Source: Syntrophaceae bacterium UBA6078
GTDB taxonomy: Bacteria > Desulfobacterota > Syntrophia > Syntrophales > UBA2210
Direction: 5' to 3'
Assembly: GCA_002428735.1 (NCBI GenBank)
Contig: DIXO01000066.1
Location: 1 to 64,000, forward strand
DNA length: 64,000 nucleotides
Below the pieces are notes generated by a model. That model was not told the DNA's origin. It saw only the letters and a program-made list of their open reading frames with translations, and made no database searches. Positions 7,101-14,633 of this stretch are shown piece after piece (position 1 is the first letter of the stretch; the number at the start of each line of letters is the position of its first letter). A program made the position numbers and the translations under genes.

Positions 7101-7166
7101 GGAGGGGATTATGGTCTGATCACCGAAGCCCTGTTTCTTAAAGAAAGAGATGAGGCTTTTGTTTTT
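7101..7166 (+). promoter_or_regulatory. Leader element: SD + two-codon ORF + terminator-like hairpin (copy 1)
   Basis: GGAGGGG (7101-7107), ATG GTC TGA (7111-7119), then a hairpin with GAAGCC (7125-7130) and GGCTTTTG (7154-7161) around CTGTTTCTT/AAGAAAGAG, followed by T-rich sequence. It lies between the promoter and the first cargo gene. A near copy is at 11531-11598. The layout resembles a translation-dependent attenuator. Confidence 0.5.
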
Positions 7167-7213
7167 ACAAACTACCTAATTACGTAGATGATCTTATCGA
7201 AAGAGGAAAGGAT

Positions 7214-7528
7214 ATGCCAACTTTAGGAACTTGGGCAGGTAGAAGTAAATTTAGTTACACTGGCTCTGTTGGCCAAGGAACGAAGATTATTTATGGGAAT
7301 AACTATCCACTGAGTGTCTCTGCTTTTCAATATACGAATCTACTTAATCATTTTAGAAACAAAACCATTGATATAGGAACGTCAAGAACGAATCCGCCTT
7401 GCGGTAGCGTGGGAGAATGGTTACTTAGAAATGTTACGAAGACAGGCATTGCCTCTTATGTTGGCCCCATTCTCATTAGTGAAGGATACGCAAGGAAGAT
7501 AGGGAAAACTCAAATCCATATATTTTGA
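7214..7528 (+). CDS. Uncharacterised 104-aa cargo protein
   Basis: ATG 7214 follows GAGGAAAGGAT. It is a soluble, glycine-, threonine- and serine-rich small protein, with strand-forming stretches near the N-terminus (KFSYTGSVGQGTKIIYG) and a helical C-terminal half (GEWLLRNVTKTGIASYVG). No signal peptide and no membrane segment. No family recognised. It is AT-richer than the flanking chromosome and lies 16 bp before the membrane-protein gene under one promoter. Because pairs of a small soluble protein and a membrane effector are common in bacterial conflict systems, a sensor or immunity role is possible, but this is inference from layout only. Confidence 0.65.
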   Translation: MPTLGTWAGRSKFSYTGSVGQGTKIIYGNNYPLSVSAFQYTNLLNHFRNKTIDIGTSRTNPPCGSVGEWLLRNVTKTGIASYVGPILISEGYARKIGKTQIHIF

Positions 7529-7544
7529 GTTATAGATAAATTAA

Positions 7545-8300
7545 ATGTCTGAGTACGATTACCGATCATACGAAAAAAACCTTGAAAAGGTTTTAGAATC
7601 TGTTCAAAAAGATTATTGGGCACAATATATTGATATTAATCATCATCAAGTGATTGTGGGGCGCACCTACTTATGGGTTTCTGCGGCTCTAATTGGTGCT
7701 TACGCAGCAGGATATCAGAAATTAGAACAATTATCGGTACACCCCATTATCTCTTTTATCTTAATAACGGCTTTTTTCCTTTCTGCCATAGCTTTTGGAA
7801 TATGTTTATATGCGATACCTGCGAGAAAAGGCTATAAGAGTGTTCACCAAAATGGTTGGGGAGAGTTCAGTCACCAAGCGTATGATATATTATGCAATAA
7901 GAAAGAGAATCCCTACGCTCTCTTTTTAGCAGATTATATATCTAAATTTGATAATGCACATTATCATAGTCTCGGAACCAATCAAAAGAGGGCAAAGTTA
8001 TTACGAGTTACCTCTTGGTTTCTTATCGTATCGTTTATATTTGCTATGTTAAGTCTAGCATCTGTTCCAATAAATTATAATAAATCAGATCTACGAAAGG
8101 AGAATGTCATGACTGAATCAAATGACAATACGTCAAATACTGGGACTGAAAATCAACCAACAAACACAACTGATAAACCTAATATTCCACCGCCACCTCC
8201 CCCGGCAGGTTCACAAGGAGGACAAATACAGACACATGGGGCTAAGCCTGAATACCTTATTAGAGTTACTAATGGTGCGACTATAAAATCTGAAGATTGA
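7545..8300 (+). CDS. Three-TM protein with proline-rich tail, candidate membrane effector
   Basis: 251 aa. An N-terminal amphipathic helix (about 5-40) is followed by membrane segments at about 42-58 and 67-92, a cytoplasmic helical region (95-150) and a third segment at 153-176. The tail (about 180-251) is disordered, rich in Asn, Thr and Glu, and contains PPPPPP. The topology of the first 180 residues recalls SLATT/S-4TM-like predicted pore-forming effectors, but no diagnostic motif is visible and the match is tentative. Last gene of the element, 152 bp before attR, co-transcribed with the 104-aa gene. Low GC, consistent with transfer. Confidence 0.65.
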   Translation: MSEYDYRSYEKNLEKVLESVQKDYWAQYIDINHHQVIVGRTYLWVSAALIGAYAAGYQKLEQLSVHPIISFILITAFFLSAIAFGICLYAIPARKGYKSVHQNGWGEFSHQAYDILCNKKENPYALFLADYISKFDNAHYHSLGTNQKRAKLLRVTSWFLIVSFIFAMLSLASVPINYNKSDLRKENVMTESNDNTSNTGTENQPTNTTDKPNIPPPPPPAGSQGGQIQTHGAKPEYLIRVTNGATIKSED

Positions 8301-8452
8301 TTTGATTCAACCAATATGTGCTGTTCGGCGGGTGAGATTTTTGAGCTCCACCTAACTTGCTCAGAGATGGTACTTTAAATATATCATAGCTAGTGTCAAT
8401 CCAGTGCCAGCTTTGGTTTACTGTTAATAATATTAATATTTTAGATTCTGTA

Positions 8453-8482
8453 TCGAGGGTTCAAATCCCTTCACTCACCCCA
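8453..8482 (+). repeat. attR: 30-bp core of the tRNA-His element
   Basis: Exact copy of 3301-3330. The 150 bp before it (8301-8452) carry no gene, only AT-rich sequence. Confidence 0.9.
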
Positions 8483-8516
8483 CTATTTCGTCTGTTACCG
8501 CAGACGGATTCTATCG

Positions 8517-8549
8517 CTCCGGCGGGCACTTTTCCGCCGGAGTTTTTTT
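8517..8549 (+). terminator. Intrinsic terminator (original tRNA-His terminator)
   Basis: CTCCGGCGG (8517-8525) and CCGCCGGAG (8534-8542), 8-nt loop, followed by seven T. It lies 34 bp after attR, so before integration it ended the tRNA transcript. It also sits 13 bp beyond the end of the convergent acyl-CoA dehydrogenase gene. Confidence 0.85.
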
Positions 8550-8562
8550 ATCCCGATTCTCC

Positions 8563-9720
8563 TCAGCGCTGACTGAACCGCCGTCCCAGCATGGCCCCGG
8601 CGATGTTGACCCGCTGCATCTGCACGGTTCCCCCGGCGACCGGCCACCCCCGGCTGTCGCGGAGCATCCGCTCCACGGGGTACTCCGTCGAGTAGCCGTA
8701 TCCCCCGAAGACCTGGAGGGCCATATCGGTCACCTCCTTGCCGATCTCGTTGGCGAAGCACTTGGCGACAGACGATTCGTAGATGGACGGAAGTCCCAGA
8801 CCGGCATTGACGGCCGCCCGGTAGATGAGGAGCCGCGCGGCCTCCACCTTCATCGCCATGTCGGCCAGGAGGAACTGGACCCCCTGAAACTCGCAGATGG
8901 GTTTCCCGAAGGCCTTGCGCTCCTGGGCGTACCGCTTGGCCGCCTCCAGGGCCCCCCAGGCTATACCCAGGGACATGGTGGCGTTCCCGCAGCGCTCCAC
9001 GTCGAAGGCCTGCATGAGGAAGACAAAGCCGCCTTCAGGGACGATCAGGTTCTCCTTGGGGACGATGCAGTCTTCGAAGATGAGATCGCAGCTCGGCGTG
9101 CCGCGGAGACCCATGAATGTTTCCTGCTTGCCGAAGGTGAAACCGGGGGAACCCTTCTCCACGACAATGCCCCCGATCCCCTTGGCCCCCTTGGCGTCGC
9201 TCATGCGGACATAGACCATGTAGTAATCCGAATAGCCGCCCCCGGTGATGAAGCGTTTCTGCCCGTTGATAACGAAATGGTCCCCCTCGAGGACGGCGCG
9301 GGTGGTCAGATCCGTCAGGGCCGAACCGGCCTCGGGTTCCGTCATCGCAACGGCCATGAGCTTCTCACCCGTGCAGGCGGGGGGGATGAAGCGCTCCTTC
9401 TGTTCCTCCGTGCCGAACAGTTCAACGACACGAATCGGTCCGACGCTGGTTTCAAAGACGGGCATGGCGGCAAGGGGACTGACCCGGGCCAGCTCTTCCA
9501 TGGCCAGGACGGCGTCAAAGGCGGTCAGGCCGGCGCCCCCGTATTTTTCGGGGAGGGTGATCCCCAGAAGCCCCATGTCCACGTACTCAGAGAGGATGGA
9601 GTGATCCAGGAACGCGCCTTTCTTGTCCCATTCTTCTACCAGAGGGGCCAGGCGCTCATCGGCAAAAGCGTGCACCGATTGTTTGAACATCCGCTGCTCT
9701 TCACTGAGTTGAAAGTCCAC
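8563..9720 (-). CDS. Acyl-CoA dehydrogenase
   Basis: 385 aa, usual length for the family, FAD-dependent alpha,beta-desaturation of acyl-CoA with electrons passing to ETF. It has the N-terminal helical domain (1-115), middle beta domain (TEPEAGSALTDLTT, 127-140) and C-terminal helical domain with AFGKPICEFQGVQF (270-283) and QVFGGYGYSTEYPVERMLRD (336-355). The usual catalytic Glu position reads PVAGGTVQ (360-367), with Ala362-Gly363 instead of Tyr-Glu. E242 (FDVER) matches the alternative base used by isovaleryl-CoA and long-chain dehydrogenases, so activity on branched or longer acyl-CoA is plausible. Divergent from a CoA ligase that could supply its substrate. Confidence 0.92.
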   Translation of the reverse strand: MDFQLSEEQRMFKQSVHAFADERLAPLVEEWDKKGAFLDHSILSEYVDMGLLGITLPEKYGGAGLTAFDAVLAMEELARVSPLAAMPVFETSVGPIRVVELFGTEEQKERFIPPACTGEKLMAVAMTEPEAGSALTDLTTRAVLEGDHFVINGQKRFITGGGYSDYYMVYVRMSDAKGAKGIGGIVVEKGSPGFTFGKQETFMGLRGTPSCDLIFEDCIVPKENLIVPEGGFVFLMQAFDVERCGNATMSLGIAWGALEAAKRYAQERKAFGKPICEFQGVQFLLADMAMKVEAARLLIYRAAVNAGLGLPSIYESSVAKCFANEIGKEVTDMALQVFGGYGYSTEYPVERMLRDSRGWPVAGGTVQMQRVNIAGAMLGRRFSQR

Positions 9721-9838
9721 GGGGCATTCTCCTTTGCTGTAAGAATTGGTTGCGGATCTTTATCAAAATCTATAGTCGGTGGCACAGCAAGTCAACAAAA
9801 TTATTGCTTCACATGACTGACTTGCCGGTTAAAATGTC

Positions 9839-9866
9839 TTGACATCAACACGTTGTCTCCTATACT
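9839..9866 (+). promoter_or_regulatory. Promoter of the acyl-CoA ligase gene
   Basis: TTGACA (9839-9844), 16-bp spacer, TATACT (9861-9866), about 90 bp before the preferred start codon. It lies in the divergent region shared with the acyl-CoA dehydrogenase. Confidence 0.6.
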
Positions 9867-9954
9867 TCCCATATAGCTTATTCTTATTTGAACTGGGGTT
9901 GTGTCTTCCAAATCTCACAGTGAAAACCGGTCACTGACAGAAACGGGGGGAAGA

Positions 9955-11517
9955 ATGGAATCCAGATACAGGTTCGAGGAGAAGAAGGTGGGTCCGGCGA
10001 CGATCAAGGTATACGCTGATCGGCCGCAGACGGTTTTCGAGATGTTTCACAAAACGGTGGATACGTATCCCGGGCGGGAGGCCGTCACGTGCGGGGATGT
10101 CTGTCTCACCTATGCCGATCTGTACAGCCGCGTGGGCGCGCTGGCCGCCTTTTTGAAGAACGACTGCGGCGTGAAAAAAGGTGATCGCGTGGCGGTCTTC
10201 CTCCCCAACAACGACATCTTTCCCACGGCCTTTCTTGCCATATCAAAGATTGGCGCCATATCCGTCGTTCTCAACACCCGCCTGACCAAGCCGGAGCTGG
10301 CGTATCAAATCGAACTCACCACACCCGTGGCCGCCGTCGTGGACAGCGCGACGTGGAACAAAGAACTGGACGGACTGGTCCTGCGCACGGTGGAGAGCGC
10401 CTTCCTTGCCGACCTCTGGGGGAAGGGAGGCACCTGCACGCCCGCTGCGGGAAACGAGGAGGACGTCCACACCATCCTCTTCACTTCCGGCACGACGGGA
10501 AAGCCCAAAGGGGTGCGGATAGCCCACCGCAATTTCATCCACAGCGCCATCCGGCTGGAGCAGTACATGGAGATGCTGGGCGTCGGCGACCCCGCGAAAG
10601 GGGGAAAGACGCTGATCGTCGCCCCTCTCTTTCACGTCATGGCCCTCCAGGAACAGCTCATGGCCTGCCTGCGGATGGGAAACACCGTGGTGATGATGGC
10701 CGCCCTGAGCATCGAGGCCTTCCTGGAGATTGTGGAAAAACAAGGGATTAACTTTCTTGTCGGTTCCCCGGCCATCTACCGGATCCTTCTCGGATCGGAA
10801 GACGTGAAGAAGTATGACCTGAGCTCCATCCAACTGGTGGGCTTCGGCGCGGCGCCCATGTCGCCGGACCTGATGGGCGAGACGAAGAAGGCCTTCGTCA
10901 ACGCCACATTCTTCAACGGCTTCGGCCTGACCGAGGCCTCCATATCCCTTGCCGCGATAGACAGGGAGTGCATGGAACACCCCACCTCCATCGGGCACCC
11001 GAGCCTCGGCTGCGAGGTGAAGATCGTCGATGAGGACATGAACGAGGTCCCGCAGGGAGACGTGGGCGAAATCGCCGTCAGGGGGCCCAACGTGGCGGAC
11101 GGCTATTACGAAAACCCGGCGGACACGAAGAAGTCTTTCAGGAACGGCTGGTTCCTGACAGGCGACTTGGGTCGCCTGGGCGATGACGGCTTCTTCTACG
11201 TTGCCAGCCGGAAGAAGGACATGATCAACCGCGGCGGCGAGAACGTCTACCCCGTCGAGGTGGAAAACGCCATCTACCTGCACCCGAAGGTGATGGAAGC
11301 GGCCGTCTACGGCGTGCCCGACCCCGTCATGGGAGAGAAGGTAGCCGCCGCCGTCGTCGCCGTCCCCGGAACAGACCCGACCGTCGAGGAAATCAAGGCA
11401 TTCTGCGCCGACAAGCTCGCCAAATACAAGATCCCCGAATACATCCAGTTCACGCCGTTCCTCCCTAAAAACGCCGGGGGCAAGGTGATCAAGGAGCAAC
11501 TGCCGAAGGAGTTCTGA
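9955..11517 (+). CDS. AMP-forming acyl-CoA ligase (fatty-acid/aromatic-acid type)
   Basis: 520 aa from ATG 9955, preceded by GGGGGGAAGA; a GTG at 9901 in frame has a poorer site. Adenylate-forming signature FTSGTTGKPKG near residue 180, the NGFGLTEASI motif (A5-like), WFLTGDLG (A7) and the C-terminal GGKVIKEQLPK lysine (A10) are all present. It activates a carboxylic acid with ATP and CoA to acyl-CoA. Head to head with an acyl-CoA dehydrogenase, which suggests a beta-oxidation pair. The substrate cannot be read from sequence. Confidence 0.9.
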   Translation: MESRYRFEEKKVGPATIKVYADRPQTVFEMFHKTVDTYPGREAVTCGDVCLTYADLYSRVGALAAFLKNDCGVKKGDRVAVFLPNNDIFPTAFLAISKIGAISVVLNTRLTKPELAYQIELTTPVAAVVDSATWNKELDGLVLRTVESAFLADLWGKGGTCTPAAGNEEDVHTILFTSGTTGKPKGVRIAHRNFIHSAIRLEQYMEMLGVGDPAKGGKTLIVAPLFHVMALQEQLMACLRMGNTVVMMAALSIEAFLEIVEKQGINFLVGSPAIYRILLGSEDVKKYDLSSIQLVGFGAAPMSPDLMGETKKAFVNATFFNGFGLTEASISLAAIDRECMEHPTSIGHPSLGCEVKIVDEDMNEVPQGDVGEIAVRGPNVADGYYENPADTKKSFRNGWFLTGDLGRLGDDGFFYVASRKKDMINRGGENVYPVEVENAIYLHPKVMEAAVYGVPDPVMGEKVAAAVVAVPGTDPTVEEIKAFCADKLAKYKIPEYIQFTPFLPKNAGGKVIKEQLPKEF

Positions 11518-11530
11518 CCGACCGTACCCA

Positions 11531-11598
11531 AGGAGGAGATCATGACCTGATCATCGAAAGCCCTGTTTTTCGAAAGGAGAGATGGGCTTTTGTGCTTT
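11531..11598 (+). promoter_or_regulatory. Leader element: SD + two-codon ORF + terminator-like hairpin (copy 2)
   Basis: AGGAGGAG (11531-11538), ATG ACC TGA (11542-11550), TCGAAAGCCCTG and closing GGGCTTTTG (11584-11592). About three quarters of positions match 7101-7166. Copy 2 begins 13 bp after the CoA ligase stop, so the hairpin may also end that transcript. It precedes the AT-rich two-gene insert. Confidence 0.5.
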
Positions 11599-11679
11599 AT
11601 GAGGGTCTTATACGTTAAAATTGCCGTGTTTAAGTTTTTACCAGGATCCCAATAAACTTTGTTAAGGGCCATAGACAAT

Positions 11680-12183
11680 ATGCCGCGAACAATTCCTGAA
11701 TGGCTGGCTGTTATTGCCACACTGATATCTGGCGCTTGGCTGTACGCAAAGCCGGACTACGAGCCAGCCATCGCCCTTATTACTGGCATTATTACATTTG
11801 TTGGCATGCGCTCAAGAACGTTGAATCCAACTTCCCACACTTTACCTAATGCGTTCTTGCCAGGCAAGCCTACCGCGCAATTCGACGTAAAATCACTTTT
11901 GGTTGGTGCTTATCAATCGGATCGTCTAGAAATCACCAAAGACAATCTGCCCCACATTCTGCCGATTCCCCCTGAGGAGCTCCCTTCAATTCTTAATTTG
12001 TTTTATCAATCTGATGGTCTAAATGCGCTCAGACTCCTTTCGCAGAGGCTTGGCACTTATCCCAATCCCAAAGAAACTGAAAAAATTTTGGGTACGCTTT
12101 ACACATCAGACAGGGCGACGGGTGCTAAAACGCTAGTTTCACAAGTTGCTTCTAACACTGCGGTTGCGAGGAACGCTTCGTGA
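11680..12183 (+). CDS. Uncharacterised protein with N-terminal membrane hairpin
   Basis: 167 aa from ATG 11680. Two predicted membrane segments near the N-terminus (about 8-24 and 28-46, separated by KPDYEP) and a soluble C-terminal domain of about 120 residues with LPHILPIPPEELPSILNLF and repeated leucine-rich helices. No family recognised. Lower GC than the flanking acyl-CoA and MFS genes. It is the first gene of a two-gene insert, with the second starting 46 bp downstream. No obvious ribosome site close to the ATG; an upstream TTG at 11659 is a less likely start. Confidence 0.55.
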   Translation: MPRTIPEWLAVIATLISGAWLYAKPDYEPAIALITGIITFVGMRSRTLNPTSHTLPNAFLPGKPTAQFDVKSLLVGAYQSDRLEITKDNLPHILPIPPEELPSILNLFYQSDGLNALRLLSQRLGTYPNPKETEKILGTLYTSDRATGAKTLVSQVASNTAVARNAS

Positions 12184-12229
12184 CAGAGCGGTTCGCGCCC
12201 CTCACATTAAACATTCAGTGTGGCAGACT

Positions 12230-13030
12230 ATGAAGATATTTTTCCCCATTCCTCGAATTACTGAGAACTTTATCGATAAAGCTATTGAAAAGATTGGGGG
12301 ACGCCGTCTCAATGAAAATGAGAAATCCGAAGGGATTCAGAATGCTGACTATATCTTGCCTGGTGCAGTCGCAGAACTAAAAATAATAGAGGAAGAAGGG
12401 CTTGAAAAAAAGTCCCGCCAACACAAGATCAAGAAAATTCTTTCCGATCGATATTTGCTTCCAAAGGAAGTGGAAATCGATATTAGAACAATCCCCGACG
12501 AAATAAAGCCTGAATTTAGACAAATATTGGGAGGGCCTATCCAGACGGCCGTAAAAAAAGCGGCGAAACAAATAAAGGAAACGAAGGCTTTTTTAAAGAA
12601 GAATCTTGATCTTGGAATACTAATCGCCGTCAACAACGGATACGGCTCTCTCCCAGACGAGGAATTTGAAAAGCTTGTTTTGTCCTATGCGAGAAAGGAT
12701 ACCTCTCAGATCGATTTTATCATTTGCTCAACCGTAGATTATCATCAGGGAGACTTTGATGCTTACGTTTTTATATCGTCTCATTGCTATGCCGTTAACG
12801 AGGGTTTACGATATCCAAAATCTGATGATTTCATTCAAGCTGTCAATGAAATCTTTAGCGAATCTATGACGTGTATGATGCACAATCAAATGGATCCTAA
12901 ATTATGGGATAACAGCCTGCCACCTATTTCTGACATTTTTTTCGAAGGTGATGGGGTAACCTTTATCCGAAGCGCACCAGAAGTGCCCGATTCAAGATTC
13001 ATGAATCAGAATACCAAGCAGCGGCACTAA
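12230..13030 (+). CDS. Putative PD-(D/E)XK-like nuclease, accessory
   Basis: 266 aa from ATG 12230; the frame is open from 12146 but that part has unlikely composition. Near the N-terminus, D40 in NADY and E49-L-K51 in AVAELK fit the D-x(n)-E-x-K core of the PD-(D/E)XK nuclease superfamily, with a preceding helix and following Lys/Glu-rich helix. The rest alternates helices and strands (GILIAVNNGYG, QIDFIICSTVDY) as in that fold. The specific family is not recognised. It follows a two-TM protein in an AT-rich insert, so the pair is a candidate defence or toxin module. Nuclease assignment is by motif and needs structural confirmation. Confidence 0.55.
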   Translation: MKIFFPIPRITENFIDKAIEKIGGRRLNENEKSEGIQNADYILPGAVAELKIIEEEGLEKKSRQHKIKKILSDRYLLPKEVEIDIRTIPDEIKPEFRQILGGPIQTAVKKAAKQIKETKAFLKKNLDLGILIAVNNGYGSLPDEEFEKLVLSYARKDTSQIDFIICSTVDYHQGDFDAYVFISSHCYAVNEGLRYPKSDDFIQAVNEIFSESMTCMMHNQMDPKLWDNSLPPISDIFFEGDGVTFIRSAPEVPDSRFMNQNTKQRH

Positions 13031-13169
13031 GAGTGAACGGCAAAAAGATACCGCGCCATATGCCGAGTGTTTAAGAAAAATAGGGACACTGCCTTATTTC
13101 TTTCTCGGTCACTCAACCTTTCCCCCGAAAACAGAAAAGTACCCCCCATTCATGGGCATGCCTGTGGTT

Positions 13170-14425
13170 TTATGCCTGCGCCAAAGCCCCGTTTCTTTTC
13201 TTTGCTTTCGCCATCACGGCGATGCCCGCGAGGGCCGCGATGATACACAGGACGATGTAGAGGGCGAAGGCCATGTGGTAACTCTTCGTGTAGTCGTAGA
13301 TGAACCCGGAGAGGGGCGCTCCCACGGCCGTCCCCAGCGTCGTGAAGATGTTCAGGAACCCGTAGATGACGGCGAAGTGCTTCTGGCCCAGGACGCGGGC
13401 GGTCATGAGCGGCGGCATGACGGTCCGGACGGCGATGGAAAAGCCGAAGAGGACGTTGAAGAAGATCGCCACCCACAGGAAATATGAGCCGTACAGGAGG
13501 GCGATCGAGACCATGAGGCCCACCATACACAGCAGGTAGCTCTTCAGGAGCCCCAGCCGGTCGGCGAGGCCGCCCACCAGGACCTTCCCCACGATAAGCA
13601 TGGCCATGTGCAGGGACATGAGCGCCGCCGCCGTGGTGGAGGAGAATCCGATATCGGTGAGGTAGGGGACGATGTGGTGGAGGACGCCCATGTTGGCGAT
13701 GGTGATCAGGAGGATCAGGGCGGCGAGCAGCCAGAAGGCGCTGCCGCGGAGGGCCTGCGTCGCCGTCACGCCCCCCTGCTCCTCCGCGGACTGCCGGGCG
13801 AGCGCCTCTTCACCGCCGTATGGGAGGAGTCCCTTGTCGGCCGGCTTGGCGCTCACGATGAAGAAGGCGGTTGGGATGGTGAGGATGCCGATGACGATGC
13901 CGGATATCAGGTACGTGGTCTGCCAACTGAAGTTGATGATGAGCCAGTTTGTCAGGGGATTGAAGATCATGCCGCCCACGCCCGTGGCGGCGAAGACGAT
14001 CCCCATGGCCAGTCCCCGCTTTTCGATGAACCAGTTCGTGATCATCATGGAGACGGGGATAATGTGGGAGCCCGCGCTCCCGATCCCCAGAAAGAGGGCG
14101 AGGATATAGAACTGCGTGAGCGTCCGGCACTGCGAGAAGAGGGTGAAGCTCAGGGCCATCCCATCATCGCGGTGGAGACGGTCATGACGAGGCGGATGCT
14201 GTAGCGCTCCAGGAGCTTGCCCATGACCGGGGCCATGACCATCATGGCGAGGGCGGCGATGGTGAAGTAGAGGGTGAACCCGCCCCGGGTGAAGCCCATG
14301 GATTCCGAGACGGGCTTGATGAATATCCCCATGGAATTCATAATAATGCCGATACCGGCAAAGTTCAGAAAGAACGATCCGATAACGATCCACCATCCGT
14401 AGAACAGCTTCTGATTTGAATTCAT
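13170..14425 (-). pseudogene. MFS transporter (oxalate/formate antiporter-like), frameshifted
   Basis: The frame from ATG 14425 (after GGGGGGAACCG) reads MNSNQKLFYGWWIVIGSFF, with first membrane helices, and stops at 14150 in MMGWP. The next frame resumes as GMALSFTLFSQCRTL and continues to 13170 through the rest of a twelve-helix MFS fold. The break is at a CCC run (14160-14162, GGG on the coding strand): one extra G would restore ATG ATG GGG ATG GCC. Joined length about 418 aa, normal for MFS, and about 310 residues past the break are undamaged. Either a recent mutation or a sequencing error. YGWWIV starts are typical of monocarboxylate/oxalate-type MFS porters. Substrate unknown. Confidence 0.75.
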
Positions 14426-14633
14426 CGGTTCCCCCCTTTTTCTTGATGTTGAAAGAAAGCATCAAATTGTTTTCATCCCTTCGAGCCGCATCTCGACCCC
14501 ACCGGTGGCGACTATCTTCAGTTTTTAAAGATCGATCTGGTGCTGCAGGAACGCAAAAAACCTTCTCGGCACCGACGCATTTGCTTTTTCTACAGGAATC
14601 CAGAGAAAGGTTTCGAAAGTCAGGTCTATACTG

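Larger units (their letters stand above)
3301..8482. mobile_element. Small integrative element in tRNA-His with its own replication initiator
   Basis: Exact 30-bp direct repeats, one being the tRNA-His 3' end and the other at 8453-8482, bound 5,152 bp (one copy counted). In order: tyrosine integrase at the tRNA-proximal end (- strand), Rep_trans-like initiator, 133-aa protein, ribbon-helix-helix protein, large palindrome, and a + strand two-gene cargo. There are no capsid, relaxase or conjugation genes. It looks like an integrated rolling-circle plasmid or a satellite of a phage. Confidence 0.85.

Noticed and set aside
7214..8300. Calling the cargo pair an established toxin-antitoxin or named defence system
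   Set aside because: No diagnostic motif links either protein to a named system; only layout supports it.
9901..9954. Upstream GTG start of the acyl-CoA ligase
   Set aside because: ATG 9955 has a much better SD and fits the family N-terminus.
10243..11499. 418-aa frame opposite the acyl-CoA ligase
   Set aside because: Antisense shadow of a GC-rich gene: His/Val/Asp-rich with no domain and full overlap with a clear enzyme gene.
13031..13140. AAATAGGGACACTGCC stretch as an insertion-sequence end
   Set aside because: Only a short imperfect inverted pair, no transposase remnant and no matching second end.
13608..14204. 198-aa frame opposite the MFS gene
   Set aside because: Antisense shadow with Glu/Gly/Asp repeats typical of reversed membrane-protein codons.
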